A DNA stretch of 64,000 nt from Natrinema salifodinae (lineage in GTDB: Archaea > Halobacteriota > Halobacteria > Halobacteriales > Natrialbaceae): NCBI RefSeq assembly GCF_900110455.1, contig NZ_FOIS01000004.1, positions 496,001 through 560,000 on the forward strand. The letters run 5' to 3'. The notes beneath the pieces were generated by a model that ran no database searches, was not told the origin of the DNA, and worked only from the letters and a program-made list of their open reading frames with translations. How positions within the stretch are numbered: the stretch's first letter is position 1; each line of letters opens with the position of its first letter. Shown piece after piece: positions 8,374 through 17,801 of the stretch. The position numbers were made by a program, and so were the translations under genes.

Positions 8374-9375
8374 ATGAAACTACTCAAGTACACGATATAC
8401 AGGCTCCTGCAGGCGATCCCCGTCCTGATCGGGATCTCGATCATCACGTTCCTGCTCGCGAACCTGGGCCCGGGCGACCCCGTCAGCCTCATGCTCCAGG
8501 GCCAGGAGCACGACGAGGAGCTGATCAGGATGATCGAACGGCGCTACGGGCTCGACAGGCCGCTCCACGAGCGATACGTGACGTACATGACCGGCCTGTT
8601 ACAGGGCGATCTCGGCCAGAGCATCCACCACCAGCGGCCGGTCGCGGCCCTGATCGTCGAGCGGCTCGGCCCGACCCTGTTGCTGGTCGTGTCGGCGTAC
8701 GCGTTCGCGCTCGCGACGGCCATCCCCCTCGGGATCGTCGCCGCCAACAAGCGCAACGAACCGACCGATCACGTCTCGCGGATCGCCGCGCTCGTCGGCG
8801 TCAGCACCCCGTCGTTCTGGATCGGGATCGTCCTGATCCTGATCTTCGCGGTCAAACTCGGCTGGCTCCCCTCGAGCGGGCTCATCTACCCCTGGCGGCC
8901 GCCCGAGTCCTATCGAGGGATCGACGGGCACCTCGAACTGTACTACCAGTCGCTCAGACACCTGCTGTTGCCGATGATCGCGCTGGGAACCCTCCAGATG
9001 GCGACGATCATGCGCGTCGAGCGCACCCAGATGATCGAGTCGCTCCAGGGCGAGTACGTCAAACTGGCCCGCGCGTACGGCGTGCCCGAGCGGACGATCC
9101 TGCGAAAGCACGCCTTCCAGGTCGCACAGCTGCCGATCATCACCATCGTCGGCCTCAACCTGTCGACGGCGATCGGGGGCGCGGTGCTGGTCGAGACGGT
9201 GTTCAACATCAACGGCATGGGTCGGCTGTTCGTCAACGCGATCTCCCAGAACGACTACCAACTCGTGATGGGCGTCACGATGATGCTCGGCCTCCTGTTC
9301 GTGGTCGGGGTCATCGTCACCGACATCTCGTACGCGTACGTCGACCCGCGCGTCACCTACGGAGACCGTGACTAA
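8374..9375 (+). CDS. Peptide ABC transporter permease, DppB type
   Basis: 333 residues from MKLLKYTIYRLLQAIPVLIGISIITFLLANLGPGDPV, the typical first membrane helix and following motif of DppB/OppB proteins. Later helices lead to the cytoplasmic EAA loop EYVKLARAYGVPERTILRKHAF, which docks on the ATPases. About six transmembrane segments are visible. It starts 99 nt after the binding-protein stop and is followed two bases later by the second permease, so cotranscription is very likely. Substrate is shared with the binding protein and is not determinable here. Confidence 0.94.
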   Translation: MKLLKYTIYRLLQAIPVLIGISIITFLLANLGPGDPVSLMLQGQEHDEELIRMIERRYGLDRPLHERYVTYMTGLLQGDLGQSIHHQRPVAALIVERLGPTLLLVVSAYAFALATAIPLGIVAANKRNEPTDHVSRIAALVGVSTPSFWIGIVLILIFAVKLGWLPSSGLIYPWRPPESYRGIDGHLELYYQSLRHLLLPMIALGTLQMATIMRVERTQMIESLQGEYVKLARAYGVPERTILRKHAFQVAQLPIITIVGLNLSTAIGGAVLVETVFNINGMGRLFVNAISQNDYQLVMGVTMMLGLLFVVGVIVTDISYAYVDPRVTYGDRD

Positions 9376-9377
9376 CC

Positions 9378-10409
9378 ATGGCAGTCGGCGAATCACAACT
9401 CGAGAGCGGCACCGACTCGACGACCGAGGACGACGAGGTCGAAGCCCGCGTCGGCTGGCAGTACACCGTCGCGCGGATCAAACAAGACACGACGGCCCGC
9501 TGGGGGCTGTACATCGTCTCGTTCGTGCTGTTCGTCGCGATCTACGCCGTCGTCGACAGCAATCTCTCCCTGCTCACGTTCGGGCTCCTGTCGGACTTTA
9601 CGTTCGCCAGGCTGCTCCCGATCTTCGACCACCCTACGCACATCCCGCCGCCTGGCGAGGGGCGACAGCACCTGCCGCCGTACTTCCCGCTGGCCGAGCA
9701 GTCGTGGAATCCGCTGCCGGCGGGCGGCACGCTCGACCATCCGCTCGGGACCGACCATACCGGACGGGACTACTTCACCAGGATCGTCTACGGCACGCAG
9801 GTGTCGGTGTTCGTCGGGATCGTCTCGACGGTCATCGGCCTGGCCGGCGGGACGATCGTCGGCGCCGTCGCGGGCTACTACGGCGGCCGGGTCGACGACG
9901 TCCTGATGCGGGTCGTCGAGACGGTCTACGCGATCCCGCCGCTGATCCTCATCATCGTCTTCACCGTCTTCGTCGGCGGTGCGAACATCTGGTACGCGGT
10001 GCTTGGCGTCGGGATCGCGTTCGTCCCCGTCTTCGCCCGGATCATCCGAAGCCGGGTCCTGAGCGTTCGCGAGATGGACTACATCGAGGCGGCCCGCGCG
10101 GCCGGCGTGCGGGACCGCGAGATCATCATGCGACACGTCGTCCCGAACAGCTTCGCGCCGGTGCTGGTGTACGCGACGCTCCAGATCGGCGTAACGATCC
10201 TCATCGTCGCCGGGCTCTCGTTCCTCGGGTACGGCGCGCAGCCGCCGACCCCCGACTGGGGCCAGATGCTCAACGTCTCCCACGGCTACATGCACTCGAA
10301 CGTCTGGCTCTCGATCTGGCCCGGCCTGGCGATCATGATCACCATCATGGGCTTCAACCTGTTCGGCGACGGCCTGCAGGACGCCCTCGACCCCCGAATC
10401 GAAGACTAA
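9378..10409 (+). CDS. Peptide ABC transporter permease, DppC type
   Basis: 343 residues from MAVGESQLESGTDS. It has an acidic soluble N-terminus of about 35 residues, a first membrane helix, a long extracellular Pro/Gly-rich segment (residues about 70-125) ending HPLGTDHTGRDYFTRIVYG, the DppC landmark, then five helices. The EAA loop reads DYIEAARAAGVRDREIIMRHVVPN. C-terminal FGDGLQDALDPR is the usual ending of the family. It pairs with the DppB-type permease directly upstream to make the membrane channel. The region between the first helix and the HPLGTD motif is somewhat longer than in bacterial DppC, as in other haloarchaeal members. Confidence 0.94.
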   Translation: MAVGESQLESGTDSTTEDDEVEARVGWQYTVARIKQDTTARWGLYIVSFVLFVAIYAVVDSNLSLLTFGLLSDFTFARLLPIFDHPTHIPPPGEGRQHLPPYFPLAEQSWNPLPAGGTLDHPLGTDHTGRDYFTRIVYGTQVSVFVGIVSTVIGLAGGTIVGAVAGYYGGRVDDVLMRVVETVYAIPPLILIIVFTVFVGGANIWYAVLGVGIAFVPVFARIIRSRVLSVREMDYIEAARAAGVRDREIIMRHVVPNSFAPVLVYATLQIGVTILIVAGLSFLGYGAQPPTPDWGQMLNVSHGYMHSNVWLSIWPGLAIMITIMGFNLFGDGLQDALDPRIED

Positions 10410-10412
10410 TCC

Positions 10413-11576
10413 ATGAGCTCCGAACCACTCCTTCGCGTCGAGAACCTCAAAACGCAGTTCTTCACCGAGGCAGGAACAGTGCGCGCGGTCGACGGCATCT
10501 CCTTCGAAGTCCGCGAGGGCGAGATCGTCGGCCTGGTCGGCGAGAGCGGCGCGGGCAAGAGCGTCGCGTCGATGAGCCTGCTGCGGCTCGTCGAGAGCCC
10601 GGGCGAGATCGTCGCCGGCGAGATCACCTACAAGGGCGAGACCATCTTCGGCCTCGAGGAGGGTCCCGACGGCGAGTTACGGAAGCGCGACGACATGCTC
10701 TCGAACGAGGAGATCCGCACCCGGATTCGCGGCAACGAGATCGCCGTCATCTTTCAGGACCCGATGGAGTCGCTCAACCCCGTCTTCACCGTCGGCGGCC
10801 AACTGCGCGAGTTCATCGAACTCAACCGCGGGCTGCCCGAGGACGAGGCCCGCGAGGAGGCGATCGAAATGCTCCGTGAAGTGGGGATTCCGGATCCCGA
10901 GCAGCGCTACGAGGAGTATCCCCACCAGTTCTCCGGCGGGATGCGCCAGCGCGTGCTCATCGCGATGGCCTTAGCCTGCGAGCCTAGCCTCATCATCGCC
11001 GACGAGCCGACGACGGCCCTGGACGTCACCGTCGAGGGCCAGATCATCGATCTCGTGGACGAACTCCAGGAGCGGTACGGGACGAGCTTCATCTGGGTCA
11101 CCCACGATCTGGGCGTCGTTGCGGAGATCTGCGACCGGGTGAACGTGATGTACCTCGGCGAGATCGTCGAGCAGGCGCCCGTCGACGACCTGTTCTACGA
11201 CACCAACCATCCCTACACGAACGCCTTGCTCGACTCGATTCCACGGCCCGACCGGACCGTCGAGGACCTCGAGCCGATCGAGGGGGTGATGCCGGAGGCG
11301 ATCAACCCGCCACCCGGCTGTCGGTTCCACCCGCGCTGTCCCCACGCTCGAGAGGTCTGCAAGCGGGTCCATCCCGAGTCGAAGGTCGTCGCCGACGCCG
11401 ACGGCGAGCCCCACCGAGCGGCCTGCGTGAAACACGACGCCTTCGACGTCGGCTACGACGAGAGCCCGCCGCTCGAGGGGACCGAGGGGGACGACGAACC
11501 CGAGTCGGAACTCGCGGCGAACCCGGCCGCCGACGCAACCGACGGCGCCGACGGCGGAGGTGACCGGCGTGAGTAG
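10413..11576 (+). CDS. Peptide ABC transporter ATPase, DppD type
   Basis: 387 residues from [17 protein letters not shown]. It contains Walker A GESGAGKS, signature FSGGMRQRV, Walker [13 protein letters not shown] and the H-loop WVTHDLG. A C-terminal oligopeptide-transporter domain carries [19 protein letters not shown], the conserved cysteine cluster of this subfamily. An acidic, Ala-rich tail of about 40 residues follows. It hydrolyses ATP in the cytoplasm as a heterodimer with the next gene product. Its stop codon overlaps the start region of the partner ATPase gene. Confidence 0.95.
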   Translation: MSSEPLLRVENLKTQFFTEAGTVRAVDGISFEVREGEIVGLVGESGAGKSVASMSLLRLVESPGEIVAGEITYKGETIFGLEEGPDGELRKRDDMLSNEEIRTRIRGNEIAVIFQDPMESLNPVFTVGGQLREFIELNRGLPEDEAREEAIEMLREVGIPDPEQRYEEYPHQFSGGMRQRVLIAMALACEPSLIIADEPTTALDVTVEGQIIDLVDELQERYGTSFIWVTHDLGVVAEICDRVNVMYLGEIVEQAPVDDLFYDTNHPYTNALLDSIPRPDRTVEDLEPIEGVMPEAINPPPGCRFHPRCPHAREVCKRVHPESKVVADADGEPHRAACVKHDAFDVGYDESPPLEGTEGDDEPESELAANPAADATDGADGGGDRRE

Positions 11577-12909
11577 CGGCATCCGCCTGGGCGACGACGA
11601 CGGGTACGCCGGGGACGGTCCGCTGCTCGAACTCGACGGCGTGACGAAGTACTTCTCCCAGGAGTCGGGGCTATTCGCGGGCCTGCAGTACGACCCGGAT
11701 CGGTTTCCGCCGTTCACCGTCGACCCGGGACTCGTGAAGGCGGTCGACGACGTCTCGCTCGAGATCCGACCAGGCGAGACGCTCGGCCTGGTCGGCGAGT
11801 CCGGCTGCGGCAAGAGCACGCTCGGGCGGACGATCCTGCGGCTGCTCGAACCGACCGAGGGGGACATCTACTTCAAGGGCGAGAATCTGGCCGACCTCGA
11901 CGGGGAGGAGCTTCGGCGGACGCGTTCGGACATGCAGATGATCTTTCAGGACCCCCAGTCGTCGCTCGATCCGCGGATGAAGGTCGGCCAGATCGTCGAG
12001 GAACCGATGCGGGCCCACGGGATGCTCGACGACGAGGGGCGGGAGGCCCGCGCGAAGAACCTCCTCGAGAAGGTGGGGCTCGACCCGCGCCACTACAACC
12101 GGTACCCCCACGCCTTCTCCGGCGGCCAGCGCCAGCGGATCAACCTGGCGCGGGCGCTGTCGGTCGATCCCGACTTCGTCGTCTGCGACGAACCCGTCTC
12201 CGCGCTGGACGTCTCCATCCAGGCGCAGGTGCTGAACACGATGGAACGGCTCCAGGAGGAGTTCGGACTCACCTACCTCTTCATCGCCCACGACCTCTCG
12301 GTGATCCGCCACATCAGCGACCGCGTGGCGGTGATGTACCTCGGCCACATCGTCGAACTCGCCGACAAGGAGGAGCTGTTCGAGAACCCCCAGCACCCCT
12401 ACACCCGCGCGCTGCTCGACTCGATACCGGTTCCCGATCCCCGACGGAGCGACGCCCGCGGCGTTCTGGAGGGCGAGGTGCCGAGCCCGGCCGATCCGCC
12501 CTCCGGCTGCCGGTTCCGGACGCGGTGTCCCCGCCTGATCGCCCCCGACCAGTACGAGTGGACCGACGAGGAGTGGGCCCAGACGCGAGCGTTCATGCGA
12601 GCGGTCAAACGGCGGACGTTCGAACCGATGCCGGCCGCCGAGATTCAGGCCGAGTTCTTCGACGGCGCGCTTCCGCGAGGCCAGGCGGGCTCGATCGTCG
12701 AGGAAGCGATCGAACTCGTTGCGACCGACGGCGGGGCCGGTCGCGAGGCCGACGACGAATCCGAGCGCTGGGCGGCGGCGACCGACCTCCTGCTCGAGTC
12801 CTTCGCCGAGGAGAGCGTCTGTGCGCGCGAGCGGCCGGCCTACGAACTCGAGACCGAGTACGGGGAGGGAGAGCGGACGCACTTCGCGGCGTGCCATCTT
12901 CATCGGTGA
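11560..12909 (+). CDS. Peptide ABC transporter ATPase, DppF type
   Basis: 449 residues if started at the GTG at 11560; a second GTG at 11569 ([12 protein letters not shown]) is equally plausible, and both overlap the upstream stop. Walker [18 protein letters not shown], Walker [12 protein letters not shown] and FIAHDLS are present. The C-terminal cysteine motif [11 protein letters not shown] is followed by about 110 residues ending in an E-rich segment with [18 protein letters not shown]. This extension is longer than in bacterial DppF but is a known haloarchaeal style. An N-terminal segment of about 25 residues ([19 protein letters not shown]) interrupts the first strand region. It is the last gene of the operon. 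Confidence 0.94.
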   Translation: MTGVSSGIRLGDDDGYAGDGPLLELDGVTKYFSQESGLFAGLQYDPDRFPPFTVDPGLVKAVDDVSLEIRPGETLGLVGESGCGKSTLGRTILRLLEPTEGDIYFKGENLADLDGEELRRTRSDMQMIFQDPQSSLDPRMKVGQIVEEPMRAHGMLDDEGREARAKNLLEKVGLDPRHYNRYPHAFSGGQRQRINLARALSVDPDFVVCDEPVSALDVSIQAQVLNTMERLQEEFGLTYLFIAHDLSVIRHISDRVAVMYLGHIVELADKEELFENPQHPYTRALLDSIPVPDPRRSDARGVLEGEVPSPADPPSGCRFRTRCPRLIAPDQYEWTDEEWAQTRAFMRAVKRRTFEPMPAAEIQAEFFDGALPRGQAGSIVEEAIELVATDGGAGREADDESERWAAATDLLLESFAEESVCARERPAYELETEYGEGERTHFAACHLHR

Positions 12910-13139
12910 CGGGAGCGGCGGAGCGGCGATTCGATAAGCGAGGGCGAAGGAGGGCGGAACCAAATCGACGGAGAGCGCCATCTTCGCCGGCCCTGACGTT
13001 TTTACATACGGACCGGTCGATGACCGACGAGAAATAATGAGATCGTGCGACTCGTTCACTAATCTTCGAACGGAGATTATCCAACACGATCGTTCATCGT
13101 AAAAATGCTTAAGGTGATGACGCCATTATTAACTCGTGT

Positions 13140-13295
13140 ATGAGTAAGATACTCGCCATCCTCGCAGCGCACACGAAATTCGGCGCGAAGGTACAGCGAA
13201 CGATCGAGCACTCGCCCTCGTTCTCGGGCGTGCAGACGAGCGAAACCGGCCGTCCCGACACGCAGGCACCGGCGGGCGGCATCCTGACTGGATAA
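13140..13295 (+). CDS. Unrecognised 51-residue small protein with leaderless promoter
   Basis: ATG at 13140 opens a 51-codon frame: MSKILAILAAHTKFGAKVQR, then a Ser/Thr-rich middle and the C-terminus APAGGILTG. A TATA-like gcttaagg element centred near 13112 lies 28 nt upstream, the right spacing for a leaderless haloarchaeal transcript, and codon third positions are mostly G/C. The first 20 residues could form a short amphipathic helix and the C-terminal third is Gly/Pro-rich. No cysteines and no clear signal peptide are seen. It follows the peptide-transporter operon on the same strand after 230 nt. I do not recognise the family. The alternative is a chance ORF; the promoter spacing argues modestly against that. 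Confidence 0.45.
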   Translation: MSKILAILAAHTKFGAKVQRTIEHSPSFSGVQTSETGRPDTQAPAGGILTG

Positions 13296-13454
13296 GTCGG
13301 ACGGAGCGCCACCGAGAATGCACGACGCACACCGGTTCCGCACCGCGGGAACCGAGACCACACGGCGAGTTGCGGACGACCGACGATTTCTCTCCCGGGA
13401 GCGACGATCCGTCGCTCTCGGTCACACGTCTCTTTCGACGCGATAGCGACGCCC

Positions 13455-13967
13455 TCAGCGGATCGTAATCGTCGTCGAGTCGCCGGGCCGAGCCCGATTC
13501 TCGCGCGTCGCGACGAACGCTCGGATCTCGTGATCGCCTGGTTCCGGAAGCACGGACTCCCGTCTGTCACCGGACCGAACGCGCTCGAAGCGCCCGTTCC
13601 ACGTCACCGAGACGCGCTTTCGCTCGCCGCCGCGGAAGCCGAACGAGGCGGGCCGCTCCCGGGTGTACCGGCGCTCGTCGCTGGCTTCGAGTTCGCCGTC
13701 GACGCTCCAGCCCCACCGGCGCTGACGGGGCGTCGGGAGTTCGACCGGAACGGGGAGCCGATTCGCGAACTCGACGGTGATTTCGACCGGGTCGTCGCGC
13801 TCGTAGACGTCCCGATCGGTCGCGACGGAGACGGTGACCGCCCGGCGCGCGACCGCCGGCGGGACCAGGCCCGCGAGGAACGTGACAACGGAGCGCCGCG
13901 AGCCGTCGCCGTCGAATCCGAACGCGTCGACGTCGCTCGCGTCCCGTCGGCGTCGAGAACCGCGCAT
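13455..13967 (-). CDS. Hypothetical BsuPI-like beta-sandwich protein
   Basis: 170 residues from MRGSRRRRDASDVDAFG. After a basic N-terminus, residues about 45-170 look like one immunoglobulin-like beta domain: VSVATDRDVYERDDPVEITV, WSVDGELEASD, SVTWNGRF and LPEPGDHEIRAFV. This order (a strand with 'Y..DDPV', a Trp-containing middle and 'PG.Y/HEI.AF') resembles the intracellular proteinase inhibitor BsuPI domain. The resemblance is by eye only. A TATA-like element about 28 nt upstream of 13967 supports this start over the longer frame that continues to 14102. Function unknown. Confidence 0.6.
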   Translation of the reverse strand: MRGSRRRRDASDVDAFGFDGDGSRRSVVTFLAGLVPPAVARRAVTVSVATDRDVYERDDPVEITVEFANRLPVPVELPTPRQRRWGWSVDGELEASDERRYTRERPASFGFRGGERKRVSVTWNGRFERVRSGDRRESVLPEPGDHEIRAFVATRENRARPGDSTTITIR

Positions 13968-14108
13968 GAGCGACACGAACGGCGCGGACGCCAAAACGGT
14001 ACGGGTCGGTCGCGGCACAGTACAGCGCGCGGAGTCGGGCGCGACCGTTCGCGACCGAACGGAGCGAAACCCGCGACGCCGCGCGAAAATCCGAATCCCC
14101 ACCCCCAG

Positions 14109-14270
14109 TTATCGCCAGGCCGGCAGCGTCGGCGCGTCGTCAGCCTCCATCGACAACCAGGCGCCGTCGGCGGAGATATCTGCGATGACGTACTCGTCGC
14201 TCGCGGCCGTGGAATCGATCGAACCGACGATGGTATCGTCGGACGGCATGGCGTGGGGGTTCGTCGCCAT
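14109..14270 (-). CDS. Small conserved haloarchaeal protein (DUF7556-like)
   Basis: 53 residues, too short for most ORF callers. It starts MATNPHAMPSDD, contains DEYVIADISADGAWLSM and ends TLPAWR. This pattern matches, from memory, short haloarchaeal proteins annotated DUF7556. A clear TATA element (ctttatatgc on the minus strand, 14292-14302) is centred 27 nt upstream of the ATG, so the transcript should be leaderless. The palindrome GTGACTGTCAC sits between TATA and ATG and may be an operator. Function unknown. It may be regulated separately from the divergent CBS-domain gene. Confidence 0.7.
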   Translation of the reverse strand: MATNPHAMPSDDTIVGSIDSTAASDEYVIADISADGAWLSMEADDAPTLPAWR

Positions 14271-14274
14271 GTAT

Positions 14275-14302
14275 GTGACTGTCACTCAAGTGCATATAAA
14301 GT
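14275..14302 (-). promoter_or_regulatory. TATA element plus GTGAC-T-GTCAC palindrome in front of the 53-residue gene
   Basis: The minus strand reads ctttatatgc at 14292-14302 and then the perfect 5+1+5 palindrome GTGACTGTCAC at 14275-14285, ending four bases before the ATG. In a leaderless archaeal gene this places the palindrome over the transcription start region, the normal position for a repressor that blocks polymerase loading. The regulator is unknown. Confidence 0.55.
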
Positions 14303-14403
14303 CATCGAATCGAACTGTCCGATAATGATACCGATCGGAAATCGGACGCGTACCGGCGTATGAAACACTGGGTTTATACTCATTTTCGCCGTACCGACGG
14401 GAT

Positions 14404-15258
14404 ATGAACGTGGCCGACGCGATGACGCCCCGCGAAGACGTGGTGACCGTCGAACTGCCGGGCACTCGGACCGACGTGCTCGAGTACCTGCAGGAGCGGC
14501 CGTTCTCCTCGGTCCCGGTCGTCAAGGAGATCGACGAGGGGCTCGAGTACCGCGGCCTGGTCTCGCGAGAGTCCCTGATCGAACAGCCGGACGAGGACCA
14601 ACTCGTCATGCTGATGGAAGAGGAGGTCCCGACGACGACCGCCGGGACGAGCCTCGAGGACGTCGCGCGCACGATGGTCGAGGAGGGCGCGCGTCGCGTC
14701 CCCGTCGTCGACGGCGAGTTCGAGGGCATCGTCACGGTGACCGACGTGATCCACGCGATCGCGGCGGGCGATCAGGAAACCGAGGGCACCGTCGAGGGCT
14801 ACGCCAGCGAGAACGTGAACACGACCTACGAGGGGACGCCCCTGACCGTCGCCGAGCGCGAACTCTCGTACGCGAACGTCCCCTACACCGTCGCGCTGGG
14901 CGACGGCGGGCGGATGAGCGGCGTCCTGACGGAGGTCGACATCATCGACGTCGCCCGGATCGTCGAGGGCGAGGAGGAGACGGGCGACAACTTCGCCGAC
15001 CAGGACGACGACTGGTCCTGGGAGGGGATCAAGGCCGTCGGAAGCCGCTATCTCCCCACGCGGGACATCGAGATCCCGACGGGCCCGGTCCGGGAGTTCA
15101 TGAGCGACGACATCGTCACCGCGTCGGCCGACACGTCGCTGCAGGAAGCCGCACAGCGGATGATCAACCACGACATCGAGCAGATCCCGATGGTGACGGG
15201 CGAACAGCTCGTCGGCATCATCTGTGACGTCGATCTTCTGGAGGCACTCTATGAGTGA
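14404..15258 (+). CDS. Four-CBS-domain regulatory protein
   Basis: 284 residues from MNVADAMTPREDVVTVELPG. Four tandem CBS motifs are visible: residues about 1-60, 65-125 (EEVPTTTAGTSLEDVARTMV), 130-185 (ENVNTTYEGTPLTVAERELS) and 225-284 (MSDDIVTASADTSLQEAAQRM). CBS pairs (Bateman modules) bind adenine nucleotides and sense energy or ligand state. There is no attached catalytic domain. TATA-like tttata at 14373-14378 lies 28 nt upstream, supporting a leaderless start. Its stop overlaps the start of glyS by eight bases, so translation is coupled and both probably share one transcript. What it regulates is unknown. Confidence 0.9.
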   Translation: MNVADAMTPREDVVTVELPGTRTDVLEYLQERPFSSVPVVKEIDEGLEYRGLVSRESLIEQPDEDQLVMLMEEEVPTTTAGTSLEDVARTMVEEGARRVPVVDGEFEGIVTVTDVIHAIAAGDQETEGTVEGYASENVNTTYEGTPLTVAERELSYANVPYTVALGDGGRMSGVLTEVDIIDVARIVEGEEETGDNFADQDDDWSWEGIKAVGSRYLPTRDIEIPTGPVREFMSDDIVTASADTSLQEAAQRMINHDIEQIPMVTGEQLVGIICDVDLLEALYE

Positions 15259-17029
15259 GCAAGAACATGCGGACGCGAGCCCGGACGAATCGACGAGCGA
15301 AAAACTGACCGAACTGGCCAAGCGGCGGGGTTACTTCTTCCAGTCGAGCGGCGCCTACGGCGGCGTCGGCGGCTTCTATACCTTCGGTCCCCAGGGCGCG
15401 GCCCTGAAGGGCAACGTCGAGGACGACTGGCGCGAGCGCTTCGCCGTCGCCGAGGGCAACATGGAGATCGACGCGCCGACGATCATGCCCGAGCCTGTCT
15501 TCGAGGCGTCGGGCCACCTCGACGGCTTCGACGACATGCTCGTCGAATGTCCGGAGTGCGGCGAGAGCCACCGCGCGGACCACGTCGTCGAGGACGAGAC
15601 GGAGTACGAGGACGCCGAGAGCCTCCCCATTCCGGAAGTGGAGGAGGTCATCGCCGAGTACGAACTCGTCTGTCCGAACTGCGGCGCGGGCCTGGCCGGC
15701 CAGGCCGTCGAGGCCTTTAACCTCATGTTCGCGACGAACATCGGCCCCGGCGACTCCCAGCCGGGTTACCTGCGCCCGGAGACAGCACAGGGCATCTTCG
15801 TCGAGTTCCCGCGGCTGAAGGAGTACGCGCGCAACCAGCTGCCCTTCGGCGTGACCCAGATCGGCCGCGCCTACCGCAACGAGATCAGCCCGCGGCGCTC
15901 GATCATCCGGACCCGGGAGTTCACCCAGGCCGAACTCGAGTACTTCATCGACCCCGAGGCCGACGAGCCGGACCTCTCGGGCGTCGAGGACGTCGAGGTG
16001 ACCCTCTACCCGGCGAACGAGCAGCAGGCAGAGGACGGCGCGGAGATCGAGACGACGATCGGCGAGGCTGTCGACGAGGGCGTCATCACCAGTCCGTGGG
16101 TCGCGTACTTCCTCGGCGTCGCCAAGCCGTGGTACGACGCGGTCGGCGTCGACATGGACCGGTTTCGGTTCCGCCAGCACCTCTCGGGCGAGCGGGCCCA
16201 CTACGCCAGCGACTGCTGGGACGCCGAAAGCGAGATCGACGGCAACTGGATCGAGATGGCCGGCTTCGCCCACCGCGGCGACTACGACCTCTCGAAGCAC
16301 GGCGATCACTCCGGCGATCGGTTCACGATCTTCAAGCAGTACGACGAACCTAAGACCGTCGAGCGCGCCACGGTCGACCCCGACATGAGCTACCTCGGTC
16401 CCGAGTTCGGCGGCGACGCTCAGACCGTCGTCCAGAAGCTCGAGGACCTGGCGGCCCGCGATCGCTCGGCCTTCGACGGTGACGCCGTCGCGGTCGATCT
16501 CGAGGGCGAGACTAACGAGATCCCCGTCGAGAAGACCGGCTTCGCGGTCGAGGAACAGACTGAGGCCGGCGAGCACATTACGCCCCACGTGATCGAGCCT
16601 TCCTTCGGCGTCGACCGCCTGGTCTACACCGTCCTCCACCACGCCTACCGCGAGGACGAGGTCGACGGCGAGGAGCGGACCTACCTCGAACTCGAGCCGG
16701 AGGTCGCGCCGACCTTCGTCGGCGTCTTCCCGCTGCAAAGCGACGACGACCTCGAGACCGAAGCGCAGGAGATCGCCGCCGACCTGCGCGAGGCGGGCCT
16801 GTCGGTCACCTACGACGACTCGGGCAACATCGGCCGGCGCTACCGCCGCCAGGACGAGGTCGGCACGCCGTTCTGCGTGACCGTCGACTACGAGAGCGTA
16901 GACGATCAGGCCGTGACCGTCCGCGAGCGCGACACGACCGCCCAGAAGCGCCTGCCAATCGACGACCTCCCCGAGACGCTGTCGGCGCTGCGCGCCGGCG
17001 ACATCGCGTTCGACGACCTCGAAGAGTAG
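15251..17029 (+). CDS. glyS: Glycine--tRNA ligase
   Basis: 592 residues from MSEQEHADASPDE; this ATG overlaps the end of the CBS gene (ATGAGTGA arrangement). It is an alpha2-type class II enzyme charging tRNA-Gly. Visible elements are GGVGGFYTFGPQG near the N-terminus, insertions with CPECGESH and CPNCGAG (two C-x2-C pairs, a probable zinc site), LRPETAQGIFVEF, motif 2 AYRNEISPRRSIIRTREFTQAE, motif 3 EPSFGVDRLVY, and a C-terminal anticodon-binding domain ending with TVRERDTTAQKRLPID. Length agrees with archaeal GlyRS. Cotranscription with a CBS protein suggests a possible nucleotide-linked control, which is inference. Confidence 0.97.
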   Translation: MSEQEHADASPDESTSEKLTELAKRRGYFFQSSGAYGGVGGFYTFGPQGAALKGNVEDDWRERFAVAEGNMEIDAPTIMPEPVFEASGHLDGFDDMLVECPECGESHRADHVVEDETEYEDAESLPIPEVEEVIAEYELVCPNCGAGLAGQAVEAFNLMFATNIGPGDSQPGYLRPETAQGIFVEFPRLKEYARNQLPFGVTQIGRAYRNEISPRRSIIRTREFTQAELEYFIDPEADEPDLSGVEDVEVTLYPANEQQAEDGAEIETTIGEAVDEGVITSPWVAYFLGVAKPWYDAVGVDMDRFRFRQHLSGERAHYASDCWDAESEIDGNWIEMAGFAHRGDYDLSKHGDHSGDRFTIFKQYDEPKTVERATVDPDMSYLGPEFGGDAQTVVQKLEDLAARDRSAFDGDAVAVDLEGETNEIPVEKTGFAVEEQTEAGEHITPHVIEPSFGVDRLVYTVLHHAYREDEVDGEERTYLELEPEVAPTFVGVFPLQSDDDLETEAQEIAADLREAGLSVTYDDSGNIGRRYRRQDEVGTPFCVTVDYESVDDQAVTVRERDTTAQKRLPIDDLPETLSALRAGDIAFDDLEE

Positions 17030-17129
17030 GCCACGGACGGCCCCGACCCCGCGGATCTTTTATATAATATATAGCGCTCGGGAGAACTAACCGACGGACT
17101 GAAGGTCACATCCCCCGAGGCTCGACGTG

Positions 17130-17714
17130 ATGGCCGACGAACTGAAGCGGCGACTCGTCCACGCCAGCGGCTCGGGCCTGGTCGCGCTCTATCTGCTCGC
17201 CGACGCTCTCGATCTCGGGCTGACCTGGGGCCGGTTTCGGGTCCTCATGATCGTTCTCGCAGCCGGGGCGCTCGTCCTCGAGTTCATCCGGTTGCAGATC
17301 GGCCTCGACTGGCGGCTCTACGACGTGCTCACTCGCGAGTACGAGCAGGACAACCCCGCCGCCTACGCGCTCTACCTGATCAGCATGGCCGCCGTCGTGG
17401 TCGCCTTCGAACCGGATATCGCGCTTCCCGCAATGTTGATGCTCGCGCTCGGCGACCCGATTAGCGGCACGGTCTCGGACAACACGCTCCAGCGGATCAA
17501 GTCGCCGAAAGTGCTGATCACGATGTTCCTCGTCTCGACGGTGATCGCAATCCCGTTCCTTCCGCTGGCGGCGGCGCTGGTCGCCGCCCTCGGCGCGACG
17601 ATCGCCGACGGCGTCACCCTCGAGATCCGCAGCTACATCGTCGACGACAACCTGACGATCCCGATCTACGCCGCCGTCCTGGCGTACCTGGTTCTCGAGT
17701 TCGCGCCGGCGTGA
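17130..17714 (+). CDS. Dolichol kinase-like / CDP-transferase-like membrane protein
   Basis: 194 residues from MADELKRRLVHASGSGLVAL. The KRRxxHxxSG N-terminal motif and the later LGDPISGTVSD motif (residues about 107-117) are the hallmarks of the SEC59/VTE5 dolichol- or phytol-kinase family, related to CDP-diglyceride synthetases. Six or so hydrophobic segments are visible. Family chemistry is CTP-dependent phosphorylation of polyprenols in the membrane, which would fit archaeal lipid recycling or glycan carrier supply. A strong AT-rich TATA element (17058-17072) would give a leader of about 40 nt; a GTG directly in front of the ATG is in frame. Substrate is inferred. Confidence 0.8.
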   Translation: MADELKRRLVHASGSGLVALYLLADALDLGLTWGRFRVLMIVLAAGALVLEFIRLQIGLDWRLYDVLTREYEQDNPAAYALYLISMAAVVVAFEPDIALPAMLMLALGDPISGTVSDNTLQRIKSPKVLITMFLVSTVIAIPFLPLAAALVAALGATIADGVTLEIRSYIVDDNLTIPIYAAVLAYLVLEFAPA

Positions 17715-17801
17715 CCGCGTCCGGCGCCCGCCTCCGCGGTCGGGATGCGACGGAGCGGTTCTGTGCGCCGTGCTGGCCGAGCGAAGATGGCGAGCGCCCA
17801 C

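Noticed and set aside
14290-14302. Possible tRNA- or riboswitch-like structure upstream of the CBS gene
   Set aside because: Only a TATA element and a short palindrome can be seen; no cloverleaf or riboswitch core was found.
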